The notes below the pieces were generated by a model that was given only the letters and a program-made list of their open reading frames with translations, had not been told where the DNA came from and did no database searches. Below, piece by piece: positions 10,301 to 20,811 of a stretch of DNA of 64,000 bases. This DNA comes from Macrolepiota albuminosa. Its lineage: Eukaryota; Basidiomycota; Agaricomycetes; Agaricales; Agaricaceae. The stretch lies in the NCBI GenBank assembly GCA_027475525.1, contig JAMWFC010000009.1, forward strand, positions 2,046,001 to 2,110,000. Direction: 5' to 3'. Made by a program: the position numbers and the translations under genes. Each line of letters opens with the position of its first letter. Within the stretch, counting starts at the first letter, position 1.

Positions 10301-12020
10301 CTTCGGAGAATACGTCAGCGAACTCGTGATATTCCGGGGGAACTACTTCTCGGAGGATTTGCTCCTCGGTTTTCTGTTCCGGGGGAATACGTCAGCGAAC
10401 TCGTGATATTCCGGGGGAACTACTTCTCGGAGGATTTGCTCCTCGGTTTTCTGTTCCGGGGGATGGCGTCCCCTCGTAGGTGTTCTTCCGGGAGAGAAGG
10501 CGAGGTGTGCAGCTGAAACGTGGGGTCCCATCCCTCATGAGGCGGGCGAAGGGGGCGGCCCCAATGATCCTAATGTCGAGTGCGCTCGGGTCGATCGGTG
10601 TTGCGGAATCATCGGCCGGAGCGGGTGTGACGCGTGTCTGAGACCGGCAGGGGTAATTCGGCCCCTTGTACTTGTTCCGAGGAATGTTTGGGGGTCGATC
10701 GGGGGCCTTGCGGTCTCGGATGGGCGGGGGTGGTGCATGTGTGGGGGGCGCGGCAGAGGAATGTTTGGGGGTCGATCGGGGGCCTTGCGGTCTCGGATGG
10801 GCGGGGGTGGTGCATGTGTGGGGGGCGCGGCAGTCGTCCCGGGGGTGTCGGGTGTCAGGTCGCTTCCTAGAGCCCGGAGGTGCACGGCGGTCGAGGGGTG
10901 GTCTTCGGGCCCCGGGAAGGTCATGGTGAGCGTCCTCCAATTGATGTCGGGGTTCGTGTCGCGCAGCCAGGGTAGCCCCAGCACCATCGGGGTCGATTCG
11001 TGAAGTCGCGTGACCAGGAAGTCGGAAGTGAACTCGTAGTTGTTGTCCAGGGTCACGCGTCCCGAGTGAGACCTTTGGATGGGGCCGGAGGAGGAGGGGG
11101 TGCCGTCGAGGCGTTGCAGGCGGAGGGGCTGGTCGAGGGAGTCGTGGGGGAGGTCGAGAGCGTCGCTGATGAAAACCCCGGTGGCTCCGCTGTCGATAAG
11201 GGCCGATATCGGTCCCGGGGTGCCGTCCAGCCTGGCATTGATGACGAAGGATCGGGACGAGCGGGATTGGAGTCCGGGGGGTGGTGAGGGCTCGTCCGGG
11301 GGGTCCTTCGGGGTTGGGTTTGAGGAGTGGGGGATGTCGAAGGGGAGTTGCTGGTCGTCGGGGGTCGGGTCCCGGGTCAGGCGAAGGGTGAGGTGTCGCC
11401 AATCGATGCGGGGGTTAGTGTCCCGGAGCCACGGGAGTCCTAAGACCAGGGGTGCGGAAGGGTGGAGTTTTGTTATCAACATCCGGAGGTTGTGAGTCTG
11501 TCCGTTGGCGAAGGTAACGGGCATACGCACGAAGTGGGTGATGTCCCCCGCCGTAGAGGCGTCTCCGTCAAAGAGGCAGAGTCGTACCGGGACCGGGAGT
11601 CGCTGGGCGGGTTCCGGGGCGAAGGTAGACCATGCTTCATCGATGAAGTTGTCGGTGGCGCCACTGTCGACGAGGGTGTTGAGGGGAGTTCCGGAGGGGG
11701 TGAGGCGGGTTTTGAGGAGATGAAGTTGTCGGTGGCGCCACTGTCGACGAGGGTGTTGAGGGGAGTTCCGGAGGGGTGAGGCGGGTTTTGAGGAGAAGGG
11801 AGTGCGAAGAGTGGGAGGGTAGATAAGCCGTGAGGGTGTCCGGTATGAGGGTCGTAGAGCGAAGATGTGAGACCGGGGCGGAGAAGACGTCGGGGTCGAT
11901 TCCGTGATTTAGGGCGTCTTCCGGGTCTAAATCGCCGGGTTGTTTTCCGAATACTCGTAGGTGGCGTCCTCCCCTTCGAAGGTCCAGGTGGCACGTCCCA
12001 TGACCTGTCGTTTGGGGCAC
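7316..12020 (-). CDS. Gypsy-1 pol: two proteases, RT, RNase H, integrase, chromodomain
   Basis: Polyprotein that copies and integrates the element. In minus-strand order: retropepsin 1 ([14 protein letters not shown] near 11650-11760), retropepsin 2 ([11 protein letters not shown], near 11186-11200), RT ([12 protein letters not shown], then [13 protein letters not shown] near 9770), RNase H ([13 protein letters not shown]) and integrase. The integrase has the D,D,E residues in [19 protein letters not shown] and [12 protein letters not shown] chromodomain follows near 7400 (KVEDILDSR and [17 protein letters not shown]). Catalytic residues are intact. The frame starts upstream of the gag stop in the -1 frame, consistent with -1 frameshift expression (inference). 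Breaks at 8663, 10308, 10679 and 11642 are 77-bp-period duplications. The stop is at 7316, convergent with the antisense gene stop at 7057, 258 nt away. Confidence 0.9.
8663..8816. repeat. 77-bp-period direct duplication (5 of 20)
   Basis: Copies start at 8663 and 8740, with one G/A difference between them. The duplication splits pol between RNase H and integrase. Confidence 0.9.
10308..10461. repeat. 77-bp-period direct duplication (6 of 20)
   Basis: Copies start at 10308 and 10385 (GAATACGTCAGCG...). The duplication splits pol upstream of RT. Confidence 0.9.
10679..10832. repeat. 77-bp-period direct duplication (7 of 20)
   Basis: Copies start at 10679 and 10756, in the Pro-rich segment between the second protease and RT of Gypsy-1. 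Confidence 0.9.
11642..11795. repeat. 77-bp-period direct duplication (8 of 20)
   Basis: Copies start at 11642 and 11719, over the first DSG motif. The copies differ by one G in a G-run; the copy with the longer run keeps the pol frame. Confidence 0.9.
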
Positions 12021-14810
12021 TCGGAGATGAAATGATCTTTCTCACCACAGAGTATGCAGACACCCTCCCTTCTCCGTCGTTCCTGCACATCCGTCGGGAC
12101 TTCGATCCAGGGTCGTCCCTTCTTTTGAAGCCGGTTGGCTCGGAGGGCCTCCTCGTCCCGTTCGTCGTCGACGTCGAAGTCTTCGGGGTCTTCCGGGGGT
12201 TCCTCGGGGCTTGGCACGTCGCCCGGGTCGTGGGCGGCCACGGCAGCGTTGAGTTGGGCCTGGGGGCGGGCGCCGCTGCCGGGGTTAGCATTGGGCGGGC
12301 CGCGACTCACCGGGGGTCGGCCGCCAGGGAATGCGAGGGGACCGGGGTTTCGACCTTGGGGGTTGGGAGCTTCGCCGGAGGGCCAAGGGGGTCCTCCTCT
12401 AGGGTTCCAGGGGGGTCGGGAATTCGAATACTTGCTGCGGTCTTCCCAGTAGCGTTGGTCGATCTGCATGACGAGGGCCTTGTATCCGTCGTAGGAGGGT
12501 TGTTTCGGGGCGAGTCGGAGGACGTCCTTGATGCGTTGTGGCAGGGCGCGGCGGAGGGCGTACCGGAGGGCGCTGTAGTTCCAACCTGTTTCGTAAGCTT
12601 CCTTCTCGAAACGTACGATAAAGGTGGTGAAACGTTCTTCCGAGCGCATCCGGAGGTTGAAGAGGTTGTCCTCGGCCTCGGCCACGGTGTCGTAGATTCC
12701 GAACTTCCCGGAGAACTCGTCGACGAAGGCCTGCCAGCGAGCGAGTGCCGGGTTGTTGGGGTCGAACTGGATGAGGGCCGTGTAGTGATCGAAGGCGATC
12801 CCTTGGAGGTACGATGCGGCAAAGGCCACCCGGGAGCTGTCAACCTGAAACGTGAGCGGCTTTGCCTGAAACGTATTGAGACACTGAGTGAGGAAGGTAC
12901 GCCATTTTCGGGGGTCCCGGCCCGTGAAAGCGTCGGGCTTTTGGATGTCCAGTCGTCCTTCGCGGGCGAGGGCGTCGCGAGCGTCGTCCGGTCCGGCAGC
13001 GTTGCGGGGAGGGGGGCCAGCATTGTAATAGTAGTAATAGTGATTACCCCCCCCTCCTTGAGGAGGAAAAGCACCAAGGGCGGGACCCCACCCGCCGGGA
13101 GGTCCTCCTCCGGGTGGCTCACCTGGGGGTCCACGCCCGGGAGGCCCGTTGTCCCAAGGGGGTTCGTTCCTGCCAGGAGGGGGCCCGGGTCTCCACGCAG
13201 GGGGTGGCGGAGGTGGAGGGCCTGGGGGTCGTCCTCGAGGTTCAGCTGGGGGTGGCGGAGGCGGTCGGGGAGGGTTCGGCGGTGTCGGGTCGGGCGGAGG
13301 GGGATTAGGTGCTGGGTCGGGTGCCGGGTTGCCGGAGGCGGTCGGGGAGGGTTCGGCGGTGTCGGGTCGGGCGGAGGGGGATTAGGTGCTGGGTCGGGTG
13401 CCGGGTTGCGCGGGGGACGTTCAGCCCGGGAGGGTCGTGCTTGCATCGGGGGTCGCGGGGGGTTTCGTAGGTCGAAGTGGGGTGGCGGGTCGCGAGTTCA
13501 GCCCGGGAGGGTCGTGCTTGCATCGGGGGTCGCGGGGGGTTTCGTAGGTCGAAGTGGGGTGGCGGGTCGCGACGGAAGTTGGGTTCCGGAGGGGCCAGGG
13601 CGGACGTGGGGGGCGGTGCTGGTGCCGGGGCGGGCGCGGGCGCGGGACGTTGTCCGTTGTTGTCGCGTGTGAGCTCGTCGATGTAGCATAGCGTGTCGTC
13701 CGTACTAGGGGTGTCCACCCGGGCTCTACCGGGGTTCGCCGGGGGCGGAGGTCGGGCGTTGTCCATTCGCGGGAGGGGTTCCAGGGGTCTCTGGGGCTGC
13801 CCCCAGGTCTCGAAGGTACTAGGAACGGAGTTAGCCCTGCGACGAGTTGACAAGCCTACCGTGCGGGCAGCGGGTTGGTCGAAAAGGCCTCCAGTCGGGT
13901 TGAGGGATCGTAGTATGGCTGAGGCGTTCTGCCGTTCTTCCCGTTGTCGTTGCTCCGGAGTGGGGACCGTGGGGGCTGCCGGGACTGCTGGGGCCGGTTC
14001 CGGGGGTTCCCGTCGAATGTGAATCGAGCGACCTGGGTCCGCGGGGTCGTTGAGGGGCCGAGGGGAGGGGGACGCGTGGACTTCGTCGAGCAGTTGCTGT
14101 AATTCTTCCCGGAGGATCGTATTGCGCCTATACTTTACCATGGTTTGCTCCGGGAGTTCTCCTCGCGTGAGGCGATCCCCGAATTCGACCAGGCAGTGAG
14201 CCCATTCCTCCGGAGTGCCTTCGAAGTCGTCGTGTCCGAATTCCACGAGCAGCGTCCTTGTCCGTTGCGCGAAGTTCTCTGGCGAGATCCTGAGGGAGCG
14301 GAGTACCTCGTCCCGTTGCCGTTCATACTCCTCGAGGCGTCGTCGTCCCATTGGCGAGGGAGGGGTTCGAGCGGGTGGAGCGGCGGCCGGGTAATGACGA
14401 GGGGGGTAGTCAGGGTAGGGGGGTCCTCGGGGTTCTCGGGGTTGGGGGACGGGGCGCTGGTAACCGTAGTAGGGGGTGGGTGCAAAGGGGCCCTCGCTGG
14501 GGGGAATCGGGCGAGGTCCGCTGGGTACAGGTGGGGTCTCCGGCAGGCCCCCGGGGATGCTCCGGTACGAGGGGACCTCCACGGGTCGTGCCATGGCTAA
14601 ATTGGGCGGAGGGGCCCAGCTGGCTGAGGGCCCCAGGTCGTAGAGGGACGGGTCGGGGGCCCAGTGGCGGTGGAGGTATGGAGGTTCGTACGGGAGAGGT
14701 GGGTAGACGGGGCGGGGGGTCTGCGCGGAGTAGTGGTCGGGTGCCGGGCGTCCGTAAGGGTCGGTCTGGTACCCGGTGGGGTAGTACGTGTGAGTATACG
14801 TAGCCATCAA
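11927..14810 (-). CDS. Gypsy-1 gag
   Basis: Capsid/nucleocapsid protein of the element, starting at the ATG at 14810 shortly after the PBS. The N-terminal part is Pro/Tyr-rich and low complexity. The C-terminal part holds the retrotransposon gag fold (YLQGIAFDHYTALI, then SEERFTTFIVRFEKEAYETG, about 12800-12600) and a zinc knuckle [14 protein letters not shown] (C-X2-C-X4-H-X4-C, near 12050). It ends with a stop at 11927. The raw frame is broken by two 77-bp-period duplications (13256 and 13420). With one copy of each removed, the open frame is about 900 codons. The long Pro-rich N-terminus is larger than the usual gag. Confidence 0.85.
13256..13409. repeat. 77-bp-period direct duplication (9 of 20)
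   Basis: Copies start near 13256 and 13333, in the Pro-rich part of Gypsy-1 gag. Confidence 0.9.
13420..13573. repeat. 77-bp-period direct duplication (10 of 20)
   Basis: Copies start at 13420/13421 and 13497/13498 (TTCAGCCCGGGAGG...), in Gypsy-1 gag. Confidence 0.9.
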
Positions 14811-14827
14811 GAACGGTGTAAGGAGAG

Positions 14828-14840
14828 AGTCTTGATATTA
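14828..14840 (-). promoter_or_regulatory. Gypsy-1 primer-binding site, self-priming type
   Basis: On the minus strand, one base after the 5' LTR, the sequence reads AATATCAAGACT. This is perfectly complementary over 12 nt to AGTCTTGATATT within the same LTR (15215 down to 15204). Tf1/sushi-type elements prime minus-strand DNA with the first ~11 nt of their own transcript. By analogy the RNA start would be near 15215. Confidence 0.8.
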
Positions 14841-15655
14841 TGTCAGGTTCCGCTGAATCGGGGGCTTTCCGGAAAAGCGACGCCCTTACGATGCGGACTT
14901 GATCTACGGATACTCGGGTGTCTGGAACTCCGGGGCTAGGACTCCGGGGTTCAAGACAAGGACAGGGGTAATCCCGGGAGAGGGGACTAGAGTCCGGGGG
15001 TTTTGGATGAGAGTGGCTGGGAGTTAGAGGGGGTCGAGTCGTGAACCGGAGGTTCTAAGATGAGACCAAGTTAGTAATTTAAGAGTCGCGAAGTGCGTAC
15101 CAAGCTTAGAGCACGCAAATACTAAGGCGTGCCAGTCGAAGCGTACCAAACAAGGCGTACCAGTCAAGCAAGGGGCACGCAATATCCAAAGTAACAGTTA
15201 TGCAATATCAAGACTACCGAATACAACAGGGAGCTACGCTATAAGTACTACGGGGCCGGGTCTCGGGGTTCCGGGATGTCTGGGATGGGTTCCGGGGGTC
15301 ATTGAGTAGCGGCAGGGGCTATATACCGGGATCGCGCGTGTGGGGCGCGCGATCAATTGGCGCGGATGGGGCCGTGATGCGTGATGCGCGATGTCCGGAG
15401 CGAGTCGCGTGATCCGATCGTTGATCGGGGCTGGGGGCGGCTGATGGCGGTCCCTGATGCGCGTGATGGCGGTGTCGGCGGTCGTGATGGCGGGGCGTGC
15501 CCTGTGGGGTCGGAGGGAGGGTCCCGGAGGGTGTTCCGGGGGTGTCCCGGGGTGGCGGTCGTGATGGCGGGGCGTGCCCGTGGGGTCGGAGGGAGGGTCC
15601 CGGAGGGTGTTCCGGGGGTGTCCCGGGGTGGGCCTGGAGGGGAGGGGTCGTGACA
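14841..15655 (-). repeat. Gypsy-1 5' LTR (815 bp, with a 77-bp-type duplication)
   Basis: Same ends as the 4294 LTR. It is 76 bp longer because of the duplication at 15478-15630. The rest differs from the other LTR at only scattered bases, so the insertion is not old relative to the Helitron decay. Confidence 0.95.
15478..15630. repeat. 77-bp-period direct duplication (11 of 20), imperfect
   Basis: Copies align at 15481 and 15558 (period 77). The second copy lacks one T (GTGCCCGTGG versus GTGCCCTGTGG). It is absent from the other LTR of the same element, which supports an artefact. Confidence 0.85.
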
Positions 15656-15660
15656 GTATA

Positions 15661-16900
15661 ATGATTATTTTTTCTGGTGATTTTTTCCAATATCCTCCTA
15701 TAGCAGAATCTTCTTTGTATCAATCTATAAGAAATTCTTTAAAAATGACTGAATCTGCTTTAAAGCAAAGACTTGGCAGATTAGCTTGGAAATCTATCAA
15801 TGAAGTTGTCAATCTTGAAGAGCAGCAAAGAATGAAACATGACTCTGAATATGGTGCTGCTGTTTTGCGATTGCGAAAAAGAGAATGCACTCTCTCTGAT
15901 GTTAATTTATTTAATAGTCAATTAATTAAATCATATAATAATATTGATGGTATTAATATGAATTCTTCAGAATATATTAATGCTATAGCTATTGTATCAA
16001 CTAACAATCTTTGTCATGCTATTAATTTACAAAAAGCAAAAGCTAATTGCATAAATACATCTAATCTGGTTATGTGTGCTTCTCATGATCTTATAAAAAA
16101 AGCTACAGTTTCAGAGCCTATTAGATCTACACTTTTAAAATTAGATGTTTCAAAATTTTCTAATGAAGGTGCTCTACCTAGTTTTATTCCTCTTTATATT
16201 GGCATGCCAATTATTTTATGCTTTAAAAATATTTCTACTAAATTAGATATTACTAATAGTGCTCAAGGTATTTTAAGAAAAGTTACAACAGAACAATGTT
16301 CAGCTGGATATACATATTTTACAGGTGCTATTATTGAATTTTCAACTAGTAAAGGGTCTTTAACTGATTTACCTAATAAACATTTTCCTATTGAACCTTT
16401 TTCATGAAAATTTACATATCATATAAAAGAATCTAATCAAGTAATGCAAATTAATCGCCATCAAGCTGGATTTCAACCTGCATTTGCTATTACTGGTCAT
16501 GCTGCTCAAGGAAAAACACTTTTATGTGTTATTGCTTGGCTTTATAAAGGAGGATTTGAAGCATATGTAGCAGCTTCTAGACCAAATACGCGCTTTGGTC
16601 TTACTATTATACAGAAAGTTAGCTTAAAAGATTTAAATAAACCACTTTCTTCTGATTTGCTTTTTGAAAATATGCACCATGAAATTATGGAATATAATAT
16701 TCTTGTGAAGCATGGTTTTATTAATGGCAATATTAAATCTGTTCCAGATCCTGAAGGTGAAAATATTTATCTTAATGATATTAAAAATAAATTGAAATAT
16801 AATTTACAATCTACTAAAATATCTGATAATTTTAATGCATCTGCATCAAATATCTCTTTAAAAAGAAAGCGGTCACTTTCTCTTACAAAAACTGATATAT
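15661..16900 (+). pseudogene. Helitron PIF1-like helicase, motifs III-VI (3' half)
   Basis: Continuation of the Helitron helicase after the Gypsy-1 insertion. It shows motif III (FSGDFFQYPPI at 15666), a VVNLEEQQRM segment, then after an in-frame TGA near 16405 the region QPAFAITGHAAQGKT (motif V, about 16470) and YVAASRPNTRFGL (motif VI, about 16565), matching PIF1 motifs. The frame then runs into a Lys/Ser-rich linker (KRKRSLSLTKTD). The gene is dead because of upstream breaks, but the domain is well preserved. Confidence 0.88.
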
Positions 16901-17747
16901 TACCTTTAAAAAAACTTCAAATAGACCCACTTATTTTAAATACTTCTATAGATATAAGTAGCTTTTTTTCAAAAGAACAGGAAGTATTATTAAATGTTGG
17001 ACCAATATGGCCATTGTTTCCAAAAGGCTGTAAATGGGATAGTCAAAATTGGTCCTGTGCTTATGATTCTATATTTATAAGTTTTTATTGTGCATATTTG
17101 CAATTAAATTCTACTGATCAAAATAATTGGTCTCATTTTAATGAAACAACTCAAATTTTAAATATTGTGCATATTTGCAATTAAATTCTACTGATCAAAA
17201 TAATTGGTCTCATTTTAATGAAACAACTCAAATTTTAAATGATATATTTCAAAATCATATTTTTTCAAAAGCAGATTTAGATTTTTTTTGAAATATATTT
17301 TGCACTTATTTAAATAAACTATATCCAGATCATTTTCCTATTTTTGGTCAAGTTCTTATTAGTGCATCCCGCATTAGTGATCTTATTTTTTTTTCTCAAT
17401 CTATTGTTTAAGAAATGATGTATTGCATTAACTGTGAATATTGCTATTATTCTGCTTCACAAATAATTAAACTTCATCATATTGGTCATTGTGCTGGTCC
17501 AACTTTGTGGAATTCATATGGTATTGCTGCTGGCAATCTTTCCCAGCCAACTGCTCAAACATGGATAAATATTTTTTTAGCAGCTGCAAAAAAACATGCA
17601 TCTTGCAAAACTAAATTATTAATGGACAAAATTTTACAAAATCATAGTAATTTTTGTTCATTTATTCCTAAAGAAGATATTCAATATATATCTATGCCTT
17701 CAATGCTGCGAATTGATATTGATTGCTATGAATTAGCTCATGTACAT
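16901..17747 (+). pseudogene. Helitron C-terminal cysteine-peptidase-like domain, N part
   Basis: In frame with the helicase. It contains a candidate catalytic cysteine block NWSCAYDSIF (about 17048), comparable to the Cys box of ubiquitin-specific peptidases, and later CINCEYC (about 17425), a probable zinc-binding insertion. The domain is cut at 17747 by an insertion and resumes at 18900. It is also broken by a 77-bp-period duplication at 17087, a TGA in FF*NIF (about 17290) and a TAA after SQSIV. The C19-like assignment rests on motif order only. Similar SCAYD...HFTAR proteins occur in mushrooms (recalled knowledge). Confidence 0.6.
17087..17240. repeat. 77-bp-period direct duplication (12 of 20)
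   Basis: Copies start at 17087 and 17164 (ATTGTGCATATTTGC...), just after the Helitron Cys box, shifting the frame. Confidence 0.9.
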
Positions 17748-18895
17748 TGATAGGCTTCTACTCGGACTGAGCGCATCAAGGGACATTATAGGCCAACCAA
17801 CACTTGACGTACTAAAGGCTCTAGCAACCAGTTGGGAATATAGAGCAGCTCTAGCTCTGGCAACTGACTACAGGATCTAGACATTTATCCTAACCACTAG
17901 CTACCCAGCTTTCAGCACACTCCATTCACCTATCCCAAGGACGAAGGAGGCCCATAACGTATAGCGCTAACACGACGGCAGGAGAGGACTCTAACTAAAC
18001 CCCGATCACTTCCAGAAAGAGTCAGCAACAGGCGCTGCCATTTGACGAGGCACTTCAATCAGAAGTCTAAAAGGATCAATGACGGCGGCACTGGATATAC
18101 TTAAATCCGACATCTGGACCTGTCAGGAACTAATACAATGTGTAGCGCTGACACTAGCGCTCATGGCGTCTGTCGAGGATTTTCCGACCATACTCCGAAA
18201 CAGCCTGGCCAATTGGAGTTAGAATAAAAGTGAGCAGACTCATGCAATTCTAAGCCAATATAGAGTCGCCGCTGGTCGCCGTGGGTCAGAACGCCGTTGG
18301 TCGCCGTCATCCATGTGCCAAAGGTTGCCGTTGACAGGTCGCCGTTAGAGGAAACCACGAGGAGAGGCGCTAGGAGGTAGTGCCGCAGGTGGACTTGTAT
18401 CTGGACAAACACGGTAGCGCATAGTATATAAAATAGCTACTTTACATGTATATAACAACGAATCGTAACCCCTCGAACAGACAGTTACACTGAGCGTTCA
18501 ACTCGCGCTAGCTTCCTTTGACTTCGTCACTAAGTCGGGCGCTAGCTTCGTCTATCTTGTCTTCATCGTTTACGGTGCCACCTACGGGCACAATACGCTG
18601 CGCTATTCGTCTTTTCTCCAATATCTTTGCCCACACTACGACACTTACCGTCTGCCAGGTAGCCCCGAAAGCGCTATAATCTAGCACATCGTTCTACTAC
18701 CTCCACTCAAGCACACCGGGACCCTGTCAGGACTCCTCACAATTACGCACGCCAAGCGCTGGAGACGGCGTTGTACTGCGTATACGTCCAGCGCACCCAA
18801 CCACAGTTGGCGTCATCAACTACGCACGCCAAGCGCTGGAGACGGCGTTGTACTGCGTATACGTCCAGCGCACCCAACCACAGTTGGCGTCATCA
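17748..18895. mobile_element. TG...CA insertion, probable solo LTR
   Basis: About 1.15 kb (1.07 kb without the duplication at 18744) inserted in the Helitron peptidase domain. It starts TGATAGGC and ends GTCATCA. The flanks carry a 4-bp duplication ACAT (17744-17747 and 18896-18899), and removal restores the host frame. It contains a TATA box (AGTATATAAAATAG near 18424) and no protein domain. These traits suit a solo LTR, but no partner element is in the window. Confidence 0.6.
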
Positions 18896-18897
18896 AC
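18744..18897. repeat. 77-bp-period direct duplication (13 of 20)
   Basis: Copies start at 18744 and 18821 (TACGCACGCCAAGC...), at the right end of the 17748-18895 insertion. Confidence 0.9.
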
Positions 18898-18899
18898 AT

Positions 18900-19127
18900 A
18901 TTACTTCACATATATATTTGAATGAAATATCTGGTATTCAAAAATATAGTTTAAGAAGTATTATATTTCATAAAAATAATCATTTTACTGCACGGTTATT
19001 TGATGAAAATTCAGCTTGGGATTATGATGGAGCTTCTAATGAAGGAATTCCTCAAAAATGTTTATCTGACACTTTTCATACTTTTAATGGTAAGAATTCA
19101 CATATTATATTATATAGTAAACTTTAA
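18900..19127 (+). pseudogene. Helitron cysteine-peptidase-like domain, His-box part
   Basis: Resumes the frame interrupted at 17747. It contains KYSLRSIIFHKNNHFTARLF and AWDYDG. These resemble the histidine box and the following acidic/aromatic box of ubiquitin-specific peptidases. It ends at a natural stop at 19127, which is probably the original C-terminus of the Helitron protein. Confidence 0.6.
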
Positions 19128-19219
19128 GTATTTTTCATACTTGTTTTTTAAACCACCATTAGTGCAATTTTAAAGCAATTTAATATGAGACTACTGCATA
19201 TTATATTACATGCTAAGCT

Positions 19220-20806
19220 CTACATATTATTTTCATCATCAGATTCAATATTAACTTCTGCTAAAGCTTCAGTTTGAGAAATAATACCTGCTTGATACTT
19301 TCTCCATGCTGTTGCTAACCTGCTTGATGTCACAAAAGCTAATCCTTGCTGGCAAAATGCAGGATTTGCATCATAAGGATCAACATCAGGCAAGCTTGTA
19401 CCATGATCTTCATCAAGTCACCATACTATAAGTGTGTTTGAGCGCTGCTGAATCTGCACACCATATTTTGCCAAATAAAAGTGTCCTCCGTCAAAGCCAG
19501 CTGAGCGCTCAATAGTCCATGATACTCCAAATTTATGAGGTTGTGATTCATGATGAATAGCACTGTAAATTTTTAGTATGCATAATAAAGATTACATGAC
19601 CAATCAAATCTTACCGTGAATAGTTCTGCCCAATTACTCCTGCTGGAGGAGCAAGATCAACGCAATGAAAATCAAACTGATTTTCTCCAATAGTTATTGA
19701 ATATGTTCCACCCTTTTTTTTCTCTCCACTTTGCAAAGTGCGGTTCCACAAGTCTTTGAATTTTGCTCCGTGCTGACTGCCTAAATCTGGCTCGCAAGAT
19801 GGCAGCCCAGATAACTCTCCATCTGCATCCATGCGCCGCAAATTTACTCCAGATACAAAAGAGTCAAAATCTGAGATTATTTCAGAAGGAAGCTGGCTGC
19901 ACATAAGCTGCCAAGTAAGAGCAAAAAGTGAACTAGCCTCCTTGTTAGATTGAATTGCATCGCTTTTTGAAAGTTGAGATGTGGTAATGTTGTGGACCCA
20001 ATGAAATTGGCAAGAACTCCTTTGTCCTGCTGAATATCCTATTTGAACTAATTTTTCTGTGTCTTCTTTCTAATATTGTTTTGTTAATTAGCATATAAAT
20101 AGCTTTCAACTTCAGCAAATTGAACTTACCCTAATGTTCCGGTGAACATATTGTTGCCTCTTCACTTGGACAAAAATCTCGCAATACAAGGCCAACAAGT
20201 TCACCTCCCTCATTCCAAAGCACAACACTCTCTTCAGGTGCCACATCCAAAGTGATTTTTGTTAAATCAACATCGTGAACCAGAAGTCTCTTCAAGTGGC
20301 TATCAGCCTGCTTGCCAATTGCAAAGTGGTCAAACCACTTAGATCAAATGCTTGGGGTCTCTGCCATGATAAACTTGTATGGAGGATAAGAGTCGGCTAA
20401 AGTCTGGACATGGTGGACAGGAAGTGCAGCAAGCAGATTGTCTCGCTGATCAGATGAGAGATTTAGCTGAGCTTGGTGAATAAATTGAAGTTTAGCTGAG
20501 TGCTTATGCACTTGACTCTCTCTCCAAGCTGCTGCAGCCTTTGCAATGGCACTCATGTTGGCAAAATCTGCACTCCAAGACAGAATCTTTCGAAAGAGTT
20601 GGTCTCCAGATAGTGCACCAAATTTCAGGTGATGAGGAATATAGGCTGCAAGTTCTTCTTTCTGGCCTGCTGAAAGTAACCATAAAGCATGATCATCCTC
20701 TGAGAGCCACGCCAGAAAGGCAGAGCGATTGTTGGCAGCAGACATGGCAGTGCAAAAAGAACAGCTGCAAACACTGATCAGTTCTTGCTTACTGGCTGCC
20801 ACCTGG
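19220..20806 (-). pseudogene. 2OG-Fe(II) dioxygenase-like gene, broken
   Basis: Minus-strand gene relic read from 20806 to a stop at 19220-19222. At least two introns are visible: one near 20060-20130 and one at about 19564-19616 (GTAAG...ACAG). The dioxygenase-like core lies near 19300-19620: AIHHESQPHKFGVSWTIE, then FDGGHFYLAKYGVQIQ, then EDHGTSL, suggesting an H-X-E...H iron site in a double-stranded beta-helix. Stops interrupt it after ETPSI (20344, TGA), after SPEH (TAG) and after LIVW (TGA). The upstream end is cut by Gypsy-2; an open frame with an ATG continues on the other side (43519-43503). A TET/JBP-like affinity is possible but unproven. Confidence 0.5.
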
Positions 20807-20811
20807 CTGCT

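Larger units (their letters stand above)
10535..11800 (-). other. Tandem retropepsin domains in Gypsy-1 pol
   Basis: Two consecutive aspartic protease units are visible. Each starts with a [I/V]DSGAT catalytic motif and ends with the same block, [12 protein letters not shown] followed by an (I)xW motif: unit 1 ends near 11400, unit 2 near 10925. Both share the same order of strands, so this looks like an internal domain duplication that has since diverged. Most Ty3/gypsy pols have one such domain, and retropepsins act as homodimers. Confidence 0.75.
4294..15655 (-). mobile_element. Gypsy-1: chromodomain Ty3/gypsy element with antisense gene
   Basis: A full-length 11.4 kb LTR retrotransposon on the minus strand, inserted in the Helitron helicase. 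The LTRs (4294-5032 and 14841-15655) have TG...CA ends, and the insertion is flanked by a perfect 5-bp duplication GTATA (4289-4293 and 15656-15660). Minus-strand order: 5' LTR, self-priming PBS, gag, two protease domains, RT, RNase H, integrase, chromodomain, then a plus-strand (antisense) spliced gene, polypurine tract and 3' LTR. Catalytic motifs of RT and integrase are intact. Most frame breaks coincide with 77-bp-period duplications, so the real element may be close to intact. The GC-rich composition contrasts strongly with the AT-rich host Helitron. Confidence 0.95.

Noticed and set aside
14821..14840. tRNA-type primer-binding site for Gypsy-1
   Set aside because: No TGG start expected for pairing with a tRNA CCA end; the complement lies in the element's own LTR instead.
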